A program made the position numbers and the translations under genes. Shown piece after piece: positions 8,259 to 18,075 of a stretch of 64,000 nt of DNA (positions within the stretch are counted from its first letter, which is position 1; each line of letters opens with the position of its first letter). The notes beneath the pieces are model-generated. The model was not told the DNA's origin. It ran no database searches and saw only the letters and a program-made list of their open reading frames with translations. Source of the stretch: Cafeteria roenbergensis (taxonomy: Eukaryota > Sar > Bigyra > Bicosoecida > Cafeteriaceae); the NCBI GenBank assembly GCA_008330645.1, contig VLTN01000068.1, forward strand, positions 62,001 to 126,000, read 5' to 3'.

Positions 8259-9832
8259 TTACATTGCGCCGGAAGCAATGGCAGCTTCGCGAACGAGGAC
8301 GAGGAACTCGCGGAAGGAGAGCTGGCCGTCGTGGTCGGCGTCGAACCTGGCCACGAGCGCCTGCGCCTCGGCCTCGCTGATGTCGCAGCCGATGCGGTGC
8401 AGGCCGCGTCGCAGGTCGTGGGGAGGGCAGCCGGCCGCGCCCCGCTCTGCCATGCCGTCGTGGATGTCCCGCGCGGAGAGGGAGGTGCTGGCGAACGCGT
8501 CGCCCACGCGCTCCAGCAGGTCCGCCATGCCGCCTCGCACGCCGCTGCCCGCCAGCGGATCCGCCGCCTCGTAGCTGCGGTAGGAGGCCACGCGGGGCGC
8601 GTGGCTGCGGGGCAGGGCGGTGGCCGGGCGAGAGCGCGTGCGGGACGGCTCCCTGCGACGGGAGGCGCCCATCGCGGCGCTCGCGTCCTCCGCGGGGCCC
8701 TCCGGCCGGCTGAGCAGCAGGCGGAACTGGGCGAAGGTCAAGGTGCAGCCCTCAAGCCCTGCAGAGTCCATCATCGCCTGCAGCTGCGCCAGAGGCACGG
8801 GGAAGCCCTCGCGTCGCAACGCGGAAGCGAGGCCGGAGAGCCGCAGCTCGGGGCGCCGGGAAACGGAGCGATACGCGCGCCACGCCTGCTGCAGCGTGCC
8901 GTGCTTGTTCCACACATGCAGGCGCACCGCATCAGAGGCCTCCTCTGTGCGAGCGTCCCGGGACCGGCGAGGCATGCCGCGCGAGCCCGCACGCCGCGGA
9001 TGCGCCTCCGCGAGCCGCCGTGAGAGCGTCGAGGCCTCGTCACGACGCAAAAATGCCGCCTCCTCGACGGCGCTGCAAAACTCCTCGTAGTCCACACTCC
9101 CGCTCCCGTCGGTGTCGAACACCCGCATCAGATCGCGAAGCTGGGCCTTGTCCACGCGAATCTGCGCACGGGGCCAGCGGGCAAAACGGTGCACGGTTGC
9201 CGAGGGCGGCGCCGGCAGCAGGCGCGGGCGGGCGCGCGGGGCCCGGAGCTGCGCGCCGCTGTGGCCTAGGCCGAGCTCACGCCGAGCTGATCAAGCGCGT
9301 ATCCCAAGTCCTCGCTGCCGATCTTGCCGTCGCCCATGTCGAACCGCAAGAAGGCGGCGCGGATGTCGACCTCGCGCCTGTAGATTTTCTCCGCGAGCAA
9401 GGACAAGATCATGCCGCTGGTCTCCCCGGCCTTGGTGTCGGCAACCACTTGCTTGCCGGCGTTGCGCTCGCGCGCCGCCGTCAGGGCGTGCTCCAGGGTC
9501 TGCGCGCCTCAAGGGAGTCCAGGGGAGAGCCTCGCCGTTGCATGCAGTTGAGCGGCAACCAAACCTCGCGGGCTTGCGGTGCCGCACTGAGCGCGAAGCC
9601 ACAGCCCCCCGCAGCCTTTCTATGGAGAGCAATGCCCCACAGCCGCGTGCGGCGAGGGGCTCGTGCCCTTAGGACTGGGGCTCGCTGAGTTGCCTCGCGG
9701 GCAGAGAGGGCAGCAGCGTGAGCTCACCTCCATCGCGTCGCTGAGGAGCTGAGCCCGGTCCGAGGCCGACAGCTCGGCGAGCTCGTCGAATCGTTTGCCC
9801 ATTGATGCGAAAGCGACCTCGAACGATGCCAT
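8259..9832 (-). CDS. EF-hand calcium-binding protein, three exons
   Basis: I assemble three exons, 9832-9728, 9499-9281 and 9161-8259. The introns are 228 and 119 nt; both start GTGAGC, both end GCGCAG, and both lie in phase 0. The 408-residue product has two canonical EF-hand loops, at residues 124-135 (DTDGSGSVDYEE) and 382-393 (DADHDGQLSFRE). A degenerate loop in exon 2 (FDMGDGKIGSED, apparently one residue short) precedes the first. The middle is basic and low-complexity, with weak helical segments that may be decayed hands. A calcium sensor or calcium-regulated adaptor is likely, but no subfamily could be assigned. Retaining intron 2 would end the protein four codons past the splice site. 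It is divergent from the TRPM-like channel with 296 bp between starts. Confidence 0.85.
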
Positions 9833-10128
9833 GATGCCCGGGGGAGTTGTGCCAGCCGAGAGGCCTCGCGCGTTTTCAGACCCGAGCAACGCCGCGAGTC
9901 AGTCGTGCCTGGCGACTTGCAGAGCCCCCGTGGCAAAAGGCAAGCGGCCTGCCACCCAGCACTTGAGGTTGCACGCCGCCCGCGGTCGGGCACGAGTCCC
10001 ACCCCTCCACCCGCCCCCTTGGCGGCAACCCGAGTCACAGTCTCGCACCGGAGCGCCCCTGCGCTGCGAGCATCGACCGTGCTGGCGCCGAAGCCCGCGA
10101 GATCCCACTGCAATTTCGGACCGCACGA

Positions 10129-13100
10129 ATGTGGTCCGGAGCAGCAGGCGCCTCTGGGAGCCCCCGCGTGGGCCAGGAGGCCTCAGCCGTGGGCCCAGAC
10201 GCGAGTGAACCAGTGCAGCCTGGGCCGGCCACTTCACAGGCGAGCTTGCCTGCCACCGCGTCAAGCTCCGCTGCTGCTGCGGTTGCCGACGAGTCTGGTC
10301 ACGAGGTCGGGGCGGCCGCGGCGACTGCCGAGGCGCAAGAAGAGAGCACGCCGTCGCCCTCGGCGCTGCCTCCCCCCGCCGCGCCGATGACTCCGCCCGT
10401 ACCGCCAGCGCAGCGCGCGGGCCACCCGCAGGGGCGGACTCCCGCGGCGTCGTTGGCGGGGCAGACATCTCCGCGCGCCGCGCAGTTGCCCCGGCCAGGC
10501 CCCGCCGGCCCAGGCGGCCCAGCCCAGGCGGGAGGGCCGTCTTTGTTGCGGCCACTCGGCGGGGCGAAGGGGCGCGCGGCAGTCCCTGGATTGCAGCGCA
10601 CGGCCACGCCTGGGCTGGAGCGGTCGGAGACGCACAAGGCACGAACGGCCTTCGCAGGCGGCACGGGCCGGGGCGCGCCGCTGGTGCACGGTCAGTTCAT
10701 GTTCCCTTCCAGCGCTGGCGGCGTGGCCGGCGATGCGCGCTACTACGCTGTGTTTTTGCGCGAGGACGCCGAGCAGTGCGCGTGGAGCGTGCTCGCCTTC
10801 ATGGCGCGGCAGTGGGGCCTGCGCCAGCCGGAGGCGGTGTTCTCGGTCACGGGCGGAGCGAATCTGAACAAGTTCGGAGCGGAGCGGTACCGAGAGCACA
10901 GGGAGGCCTTCATGGAGGGGCTGGGGAACACCGCCAGCGGGGTGCCGGCCTGGGTGGTCACCGGCGGGACTCAGAGCGGGGTCATGGAGCTGGCAGGGCA
11001 GGCCCTGGCGCGGGTATCAGTGGGGGTGCCACTCATTGGCGTGGCGTCCACGGCCAACGTGCGTCTGCCGGCCAAGCTGCACGACGCCATCACCGCGGCC
11101 GAGACCGCCGGCCAGCCCCAGACAGAGCCACTCGGCTGCTCTGAGAACATCATGATGTACCCGGACGCGGGCGCTGCCCCCATGGTCTCGGCAGGCTCCA
11201 CAGGATGCCTGAGCACGGCCCTGGGCAAGGAGCGCGCGGCGGCCGTTTTGGCGGCCCGCAGGAGGGGAACCAAGGCAGCGATTCGAGCCGACAGCTCAGG
11301 CGGCATCTCGCTGGACCCGAACCACACACACTTCATCCTCATATACGACCCCAAGAGGAAGAGCGGCTGGGGGGGCGAGGTGATCGCGCGGCAACAGCTG
11401 GAGCGCGTGCTCGCATTCGGCTACTGGCCTGACGAGGAGGTGGCCGGCGGCGACGACACCTCCGGGGCAGACGGCGGGAGCTCGGGTGGCGCGCCTGCCG
11501 AGGACGAGGATCTGAGAGACGGAAGCTTCGACGACGACGCTGGCCTGCGCACTGCCGCTGGCTTGGGCGGCGGCAGCGAGTCGCCGGCCGCAGCAGGTGC
11601 CGACTCAAAGACGTCGTCCGCCTGGGCAACGATCGCCAGCGCCGCCGGAGCGGCGTCGCGAGGCAGCACGCCGCGTGGAGCGCGCGGCACAACGGCCGGC
11701 CGATCCGCCCGGCCGCCGCAGCCGCCCCGCAGACCAACGCCGCCCCTGAGATCGCCGTCGCAGGCAGCGGCGCGGCCAGGGGCCGGCCCCGTCCATGCAG
11801 CGCACTCGTCGTCAGTCGGAAAGGAGGGGGGGCCTTCCCCCAAATGTCGCTTGCCGGCCCGGGTATCTCGGGAAAAGTCCCATCACGACCACATCAGGGA
11901 GGCCGCAATGCACTGGGCCTCGCAGGGCACGCGCGGCGCCCCCATCCTGCCAGTGCAGTTCGTTGTCGGGGGAGGGCCAGTCACGCTCCGTACCGTCGAG
12001 GCGGCGGTCGAGAACCGCTTTGCCGTCATTCTCTTCCGCGGCACGGGGCGGCTGTGCGACAGCCTGGCGGACACAGCGTGCATGCTGCCCTCCATAGAGC
12101 AGGTCGTGCGCGGCCGGTTGCGCGCCCTTGAGTCTCTCGTCCGGGCCAAGGACGCGCAGAACGCGCCCTTCTTGCAGGCCGCAGACTCGAAGTCGCCGGG
12201 CACCATCGCATCCGCCGCAACGCGCGGACTTGCGGCGTCGGCAGTGGCAACTGCGGGGAGAAGCCCCGAAGCGGAGCACCGGCCGATCGGCGGGACGGCG
12301 ACTGCCGCAAGAGCAGCCATTCCTCGGCCGGTGATCGGGCGGGCGGGCTCCAAGGCGCGCAACCTCGCTGCCGTGCCGTCCACGCCCCGGTCGCTGGCAG
12401 GGCTGCTTCGAAGCGCCAGGCAGCCCCTGGACGAGCAGGACATCACAGGCGACGCGGCGCTGTGGGTGCTCTGCGCCGACGATCCGGCGCGCGTGGCCAT
12501 GGAGCGGCCGGTAGAGGTCTGCGGCGCCGGGGGCGTGACCCTGTCGGCCGAGGCAGAGTACTGCGCGGTGCTGCCTGACGCCGACCGGCGGCTGATGCTG
12601 GAGCTCCTGGTCTTCGGCCCTCAGCTTCACGACTTGGACGTGGGCCCCGAGGACGTGCTCGAGAAGGCGGACGAGCAGTGCGGAGATCTGAGGCTTTTGG
12701 GATTCGTGGCCAGTAAACCCGGCGCTGAGCAGCAGGAGGCGGCGCACCGCTTCGCTATTGGCCGGGCTCTCCGGGCCGTTTCGGGCAGCGGCGGCGCCGA
12801 AGCATGGGACGAAGCCCGCTACATCAAGCTGGGCTCCGAATGGCTCGGCCAGGTGGCCAGGCACGTGTCGCAGCGCCTGAGCCAGGTGCTCGGGTACGTT
12901 TTCCAGGGACGCCTGCGGCACCTCATCCCCCCCGAGCCAGCGAGCGGGGTCCCTTCGGCCAAGGGGGCAGTCGGGCAGTGGGTGACTGTGCGCCGCGTGC
13001 TGGCTGTCACGCTGCGCGCCCGAAAGGCTCTCGGGGGCGGCTACGTGATTTGCTCGCTGGAAGACCTGGCGGCCCGAGGGCGGACGCTACTGCGGCGACG

Positions 13101-16100
13101 CCACTTGTCCAGGGCCACCGCAGCGTCACTGGGGGGCGCTCGAGCAGCCGAGGGTCGCGCCAGTGCCGCGGGCACCACCGCAATGCTGCAGGCGGTCGGG
13201 AATCGGGTGGCATCGCTCGAGACCCAGCTTGAGGAGGCGCTGGCGCTGCTGCGCGCCCAGCAGGGGCTGCAGTCGCAGCAGTCGCAGCAGCAGTCGCAGC
13301 AGCAGCCGTCGCCATCCCCCGGCCTTGGGACGCAGGGCTCCCGTCGCAGCTCAGACGCGGGACTCCCTCCAGGGGCCGGCAGGCAGGGCTTGGGCGCCGT
13401 GAAGTCCAGGCGGCCCAGCGTGGTGCCCAGCAGCCAGCGGCGCGCACAGCGGGACGATGCCCCAGCTTCTGCCATGGTTGTGACCCCGAGGCGTCGAGTC
13501 AGCATTGCGCAGCTGCTGGCCAACCCCTCGCGCAAAGGCAGCGGCGAGCAGCCCCACCAGAGCACGGCGCTCACATTCAGACCGTCGGGCTTCGGTCCCA
13601 GCGTTGACGGCCGCGAGGCCGCCGAGCAAGGCGACGCGAGCCGCGGTGGCGGCGCCCCTGGCCCCGCCGCAAGCAGCCCCGGGAAGGCAGCGAGCCAGAA
13701 TCCAACCCTGTGGAGGCAAGCGCTCGAGCCAGCCGTGCGGGCCGAAGCGGCAAGCTCGCGAAAGCAGGACGAGCCGCATCTTGGCGTGCTGTCCGAGCAC
13801 ACGAGCCAGGCGGACGATGGCAGCATCGAGCCCGGACAGTTGGAACCTGCCGAAGAGCCGGGGGCCGGCGCGACAGCGCCACCGAGGGGCCGGCAGAGGC
13901 GCATGCAGTTCCAGCTCCCGTCCCTCGACCTGGCGCAGAGCAGAAGCGTGTCCGGAGCTGAGCCCGTCGCGCAGGCAGCTCCTGGCAGCCCGGGCGCCGG
14001 CGCTGAAGGCCCCGGCGCGGCCACCGATCCCGCGCCTGCTTCTGGCAACTGGGCCGCAGGAGACTTTTCGCCCGCTGGAGGGCAGCTCGACGCAAGCGCA
14101 CCCCGGCATGCACCGCCGCCGGAGCACAGCGAGGCGCTGGGGGAAGGCCAGCCCATCTCGGCCAGCGTGTCGTCGGACAGCGACGGAGGGCCGGTGGACC
14201 TGGGAATCAACGACCTCATGGACTGGCTCCCGGACACGGACCCAGCCGCAGCGTATGCTCGGACGGTGCTGGACGCGCAGACGCTGCGGGATGCAGTGGC
14301 AGTGGCCTGCCTGGCGCTGTCTGTTCGCTGCGAGGAGGACGAGTCGGCGCACGGTCTGTCGGTCCCGCAGGCCCTGCGGCTGTGCGTAAGGTGGGGCATG
14401 GCGGAGCGGATCGGCGAGTTCGTGCGCGGCTGCGACGTCTACTTGGCGTCATCGCAGGCAGCAAAGCTCGGCCCGCTGACTGCCTCGTCGGGCAGGAGTC
14501 GGCCGATGCCCGGAGACACGCGGAAGCGGAAGCCGCACCTTGGCCCGCGGGTAGTCCCCAGAGGAGAGTGGGGGGACAACGTCAACAACCTGAGCTCGGT
14601 TGTCGATGCCGTGGAGGACTTCCAGCGAGCCCTCGCCGAGGCCGCCACCAAGTCCGCGTCCAGCCCGGCGTCCCTCTGGCTCTCGGGGCCGATGGCCGTG
14701 GCGTCCCCGGCGCTGAGCCTCAACGTCTCCCACAGGGACTACGCCGGCGCCAAGGGGCAGCTGGGGGCCAGGGCTGCGGTGCTCTCGGAGACCGTTAACG
14801 CTGGCCTCAAGGTCGCCATTCGCAACGCAGCATCGCTCGCCGCTTCGCTCGACAGGGCGGACGTGCTTGCAGAGCTCGCAGCTTGCAACCCCGGCGAGTG
14901 CCTGAGCGCGCTCCAAGTGTTTGCGGCGGTGGAGATCAGCGCCTGGGCCATCGCGGCCGTGCAGTGCGAGTTGCGGCATAGAGACGCCTTGGATGCGGCT
15001 GCCGAGCTGCTGGACGACACCTCCTGCCTGCTTGACAACGGCTTCGCTGTTCCAAGGGGTTCGCCCGCGCGCGCCAGGGGGGCAGCATCCGCGGTGGGCG
15101 ACTCGGTCAGGGCGCTGGCGGGGTGCCGGTTCTGCTGCGATTGCACGGAGAGCGGAGGCCCGGCACGCGCGTCCGAGCCCGGGAAGGTGCGAGCGGCGCT
15201 GCGCCGCGCCGCTTTGGTCGCCAAGACTGCGGCCCATATCTCGGCTCCCCATGTCCACGTGGCGGGGAGGCTGAGTGATGGCGTCGAAGCGACGGTGCGC
15301 GTTCGCGAGGGGACACGGGAGCCATCCTTTTGGCTCGGCTTCTTCCTCGGGACGGTCATGCGCTCGGCCACAGGCAAAGCGGCGTTGCGCGAGCACGATC
15401 GGCTTTCGAAGCATCCAGACTGCGACTCTGATGCAATATTGGAGCGGAAAGCAGTCAACGCCGCTCGCCTTGCAAGCCGGCCGATGATGGGCAAGTTTTT
15501 GCGCCTGCGCTGTGACAAGGACGCGTGCAACCTGGTCGAGAGCAGCCTCCCGGCCATTTGGGCGGCGGTGACCGGCAGGCTGCTCGTTGTCCGCTTTGCA
15601 TGGCGCCTGGCCTCGTCGCCGCTGCGTGTGTGCCTGTACTGCGCACACCTGCTCCGCATCAGCTCCGACGAGAACTCCGCTCGCAAGGCATCCATCCTGG
15701 AGACGGCGACGTTCCTTGAGGGCATGGCTATCCAGCTCATTCGAGAGGCGGGCTGCACGACCTCGCCGTCCTCGTGGGACGCTGGCTCCATCGAGCTGGC
15801 GGCTCTGTGGCTCAGAAGCCAGGCTGAGCCGGAATGGGAGCTCATTGACGCCTTCCTGGATGCCCACGGCTCCAAGAGGCTGGGGACCGACGCGTGGCTG
15901 CTGTCACGCCGCACGCCGTTGTTCTGCGAGCAGGACCCAATGACGATTCTGGCTCTGGCCGCGGCGGCGGACTGCAAGCGATTCCTTGCCGAGCCGGTTG
16001 TCCAGGCCGTGGTGGACGAGCTCTGGTTCTGCTCCCGGTGGGTGCCTGACCTGACTGCAGGCTCGGACAGCATCCTCAGCCCAAGGCCCCACGGGAAGCA

Positions 16101-17880
16101 CGCAGCGAAGCAGAGCGACCTGTTGGCGCGCCTGGGCGACGTCGACAAAGCGCGCACCGTGCTCAAGGCCGAGCAGTGGAGCCAGTCGCGTCCGGTCAAG
16201 TCGGGAGGCAAGCCGGCCGACGGCTCGGGAGCACGGCACGGAGACACCAGCAAGCTCTGGGCGCACCAGCTGCACACCCCGCGCGCGAAGCACTTTGCGA
16301 TGCTGGTGTCGTCCCTCATCATGCTTGTGCTGCATGCGCTAGCCGCGCTCGGCGTGCGCGGCAGCAGCGAGGCGGTGCACGTCGAGTGGGCGCTCGCCTG
16401 TTTCGTGGCTGGCTTCGCCTTCGACGACCTCTCCCTCATCGTGCGCGAGCGACAGCTCGGGCCGCTCCTCTCCGACTGGACGACCTGCTGCTTCCGGCAA
16501 AGCGCGCACGGCATGCCGCGGCCGAGATGCACGCTGCGCGGGCGCCGTCAGTGCTCCGAGGTCGCCATGTTCCACGCAGTGCTCATCGTCTCAAACATGC
16601 TCTTCGCTACGACCTTAGTGCTGCGCCTCGTCGGCTGGGGGGCGCAGATTCCTGCTCTCGGGGAAGGGGCCCAGGACCTCCTTGCCTTCCTGGCCGTCAC
16701 CTCGGGCATGCGGGTGCTGTCGCTGCTGGGCGCGTTCCGCACCGTGGGCGTGCTCTTCATCGTGGTCAGGGAAATCATCAAGACCAACTTGCTTGTGTGG
16801 GGGGCCCTTGCCTTCTTCATTCTCGGGCCGATGCTGGCGACGTTTGCGAGCGTCTTCGTGCTGCGCAACAACTCCGCGCAGGACACTGCCACCAGCAGCC
16901 TGTTTTGGGCCATCTTCGGGATGGACTTTGCGCTGGGCACCAACGTGGAGGCGAGCGAGGTGCCGTACGCGCCTGCGCTCCCGCAGCTGGCGGACGCCCT
17001 TACCTCCGTGTTCCTGCTCACCGTGCTCATTCTTGTGAACCTGCTGGTGGCGCAAATGGCCCAGACGTTCGAGGCAGTCTCCAGCCACGCCGACATGGAA
17101 ATCCGGTTTGAGCGCGTACCCAGCACGAGGCACTTCCTGCTCTCCTCTTGCCTCCCGCCGCCTCTCAACCTGCTGGAGGTCGCCGTCAAGGAGGTCATGC
17201 TCCTCTGTTTTGGCAGCGGGCCGTCGTCGCCGCTTTGCTGCTGCGAGACGCGCCGGCGCGAGTCCTGTTGCGGCGCCTGGCTCTTGGCTGGAAACGCGGC
17301 GTGCACCTGTCTGTGCTGCCCTCTGTTTGCCGCCGCCTGGTGCTGCAAGCACCGGCCAGAAGCGGCCGGCGCGTCGGACGCGCGACTCTCGTCCGTCTCG
17401 CAGCCGGCAAGCGGCGCTCCGTTGGCTGGGGGCACGCCCGCAAGGCACCAGCCTGCCGCGGCGACGTACCTGCCATCGGCGGCCAGAGCGTACCGCTCTC
17501 GCTGCGCCACTGCGCGTGCGGTGGCTCGCGACCATGGCATCTGCGGCTTCTGCTGCGGCGAGCCCATCCCAGAGGCGCGAGGCTGTGCGCCGGGCAAGAT
17601 GCCGGAGCAGCAGGCCAGCGGCTGCGAGTGCGACTGCCTGTTGTGGCCGTGCCACGACTTGCGGCTGCTGAGCCTGGCCGTGCAGGCGGTGAGGAGCACG
17701 CGCCGTGGCTGCACGGCGTGCTGCCGATTGCAGTGGTGCTCCGACGCGCAGCGCGTGTACGCCAAGGCCGTCCATCCGCTCGAGGCGCGCGAGCGCGGGC
17801 GGCTCAAGTGGCTTCGGCAGTCGGCACTGCGGGCCGTGGCTCTTGCCAACAGCCTGCAAGACCACCCCGGCCCGTCCTGA
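10129..17880 (+). CDS. TRPM-like cation channel with N-terminal SLOG (LSDAT) domain
   Basis: A single 7.75-kb exon encodes 2583 residues. Residues 1-186 are Pro/Ala-rich and disordered. From about 187 a TRPM-type SLOG/LSDAT domain appears (WVVTGGTQSGVM, LIGVAST, LDPNHTHFIL). It breaks off near residue 428 and resumes near 595 with VVGGGPVTLRTV and ILFRGTGR. About 160 acidic and Pro/Ser-rich residues are inserted between the halves. A long Gln/Ser/Pro-rich region and a helical repeat-like region follow. The transmembrane part spans about residues 2054-2320 and ends in a pore helix (SLFWAIFGMDFALG) and a last segment with NLLVAQMAQTFE, as in TRPM. The tail has three Cys-rich clusters (for example CCCETRRRESCC) and no NUDT9 or kinase domain. 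It is probably a calcium-permeable channel of the plasma or ciliary membrane. Gating ligand unknown. Confidence 0.85.
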   Translation: MWSGAAGASGSPRVGQEASAVGPDASEPVQPGPATSQASLPATASSSAAAAVADESGHEVGAAAATAEAQEESTPSPSALPPPAAPMTPPVPPAQRAGHPQGRTPAASLAGQTSPRAAQLPRPGPAGPGGPAQAGGPSLLRPLGGAKGRAAVPGLQRTATPGLERSETHKARTAFAGGTGRGAPLVHGQFMFPSSAGGVAGDARYYAVFLREDAEQCAWSVLAFMARQWGLRQPEAVFSVTGGANLNKFGAERYREHREAFMEGLGNTASGVPAWVVTGGTQSGVMELAGQALARVSVGVPLIGVASTANVRLPAKLHDAITAAETAGQPQTEPLGCSENIMMYPDAGAAPMVSAGSTGCLSTALGKERAAAVLAARRRGTKAAIRADSSGGISLDPNHTHFILIYDPKRKSGWGGEVIARQQLERVLAFGYWPDEEVAGGDDTSGADGGSSGGAPAEDEDLRDGSFDDDAGLRTAAGLGGGSESPAAAGADSKTSSAWATIASAAGAASRGSTPRGARGTTAGRSARPPQPPRRPTPPLRSPSQAAARPGAGPVHAAHSSSVGKEGGPSPKCRLPARVSREKSHHDHIREAAMHWASQGTRGAPILPVQFVVGGGPVTLRTVEAAVENRFAVILFRGTGRLCDSLADTACMLPSIEQVVRGRLRALESLVRAKDAQNAPFLQAADSKSPGTIASAATRGLAASAVATAGRSPEAEHRPIGGTATAARAAIPRPVIGRAGSKARNLAAVPSTPRSLAGLLRSARQPLDEQDITGDAALWVLCADDPARVAMERPVEVCGAGGVTLSAEAEYCAVLPDADRRLMLELLVFGPQLHDLDVGPEDVLEKADEQCGDLRLLGFVASKPGAEQQEAAHRFAIGRALRAVSGSGGAEAWDEARYIKLGSEWLGQVARHVSQRLSQVLGYVFQGRLRHLIPPEPASGVPSAKGAVGQWVTVRRVLAVTLRARKALGGGYVICSLEDLAARGRTLLRRRHLSRATAASLGGARAAEGRASAAGTTAMLQAVGNRVASLETQLEEALALLRAQQGLQSQQSQQQSQQQPSPSPGLGTQGSRRSSDAGLPPGAGRQGLGAVKSRRPSVVPSSQRRAQRDDAPASAMVVTPRRRVSIAQLLANPSRKGSGEQPHQSTALTFRPSGFGPSVDGREAAEQGDASRGGGAPGPAASSPGKAASQNPTLWRQALEPAVRAEAASSRKQDEPHLGVLSEHTSQADDGSIEPGQLEPAEEPGAGATAPPRGRQRRMQFQLPSLDLAQSRSVSGAEPVAQAAPGSPGAGAEGPGAATDPAPASGNWAAGDFSPAGGQLDASAPRHAPPPEHSEALGEGQPISASVSSDSDGGPVDLGINDLMDWLPDTDPAAAYARTVLDAQTLRDAVAVACLALSVRCEEDESAHGLSVPQALRLCVRWGMAERIGEFVRGCDVYLASSQAAKLGPLTASSGRSRPMPGDTRKRKPHLGPRVVPRGEWGDNVNNLSSVVDAVEDFQRALAEAATKSASSPASLWLSGPMAVASPALSLNVSHRDYAGAKGQLGARAAVLSETVNAGLKVAIRNAASLAASLDRADVLAELAACNPGECLSALQVFAAVEISAWAIAAVQCELRHRDALDAAAELLDDTSCLLDNGFAVPRGSPARARGAASAVGDSVRALAGCRFCCDCTESGGPARASEPGKVRAALRRAALVAKTAAHISAPHVHVAGRLSDGVEATVRVREGTREPSFWLGFFLGTVMRSATGKAALREHDRLSKHPDCDSDAILERKAVNAARLASRPMMGKFLRLRCDKDACNLVESSLPAIWAAVTGRLLVVRFAWRLASSPLRVCLYCAHLLRISSDENSARKASILETATFLEGMAIQLIREAGCTTSPSSWDAGSIELAALWLRSQAEPEWELIDAFLDAHGSKRLGTDAWLLSRRTPLFCEQDPMTILALAAAADCKRFLAEPVVQAVVDELWFCSRWVPDLTAGSDSILSPRPHGKHAAKQSDLLARLGDVDKARTVLKAEQWSQSRPVKSGGKPADGSGARHGDTSKLWAHQLHTPRAKHFAMLVSSLIMLVLHALAALGVRGSSEAVHVEWALACFVAGFAFDDLSLIVRERQLGPLLSDWTTCCFRQSAHGMPRPRCTLRGRRQCSEVAMFHAVLIVSNMLFATTLVLRLVGWGAQIPALGEGAQDLLAFLAVTSGMRVLSLLGAFRTVGVLFIVVREIIKTNLLVWGALAFFILGPMLATFASVFVLRNNSAQDTATSSLFWAIFGMDFALGTNVEASEVPYAPALPQLADALTSVFLLTVLILVNLLVAQMAQTFEAVSSHADMEIRFERVPSTRHFLLSSCLPPPLNLLEVAVKEVMLLCFGSGPSSPLCCCETRRRESCCGAWLLAGNAACTCLCCPLFAAAWCCKHRPEAAGASDARLSSVSQPASGAPLAGGTPARHQPAAATYLPSAARAYRSRCATARAVARDHGICGFCCGEPIPEARGCAPGKMPEQQASGCECDCLLWPCHDLRLLSLAVQAVRSTRRGCTACCRLQWCSDAQRVYAKAVHPLEARERGRLKWLRQSALRAVALANSLQDHPGPS

Positions 17881-18075
17881 GCGCTGGCGCGACTGCGCCC
17901 TGCAGAGCGGCACTCCATGCAGGGTGCGTGTGTTGGGGGGGAAGGGGCGTGCCCGGCTGGGTTCGGTTTGATGCGCAATGGCTCCCGGCGGGTTTGTGTG
18001 CCTTTGCAGCTTTGCTTGTCTTCTTCTGCCTGTGTGCGTATCAGCGCCCATATCCTCGCTCCCGCCTGCCACGCA

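Noticed and set aside
9266-9280. Stop codon shortly after LDQLG in the EF-hand gene, suggesting a short protein ending there
   Set aside because: The sequence at that point is a GTGAGC donor, and the next exon continues in phase with a canonical EF-hand loop.
13041-14399. Open frame of 452 codons on the minus strand, Cys/Ser-rich
   Set aside because: It is antisense to the low-complexity middle of the channel gene and has no splice or domain support.
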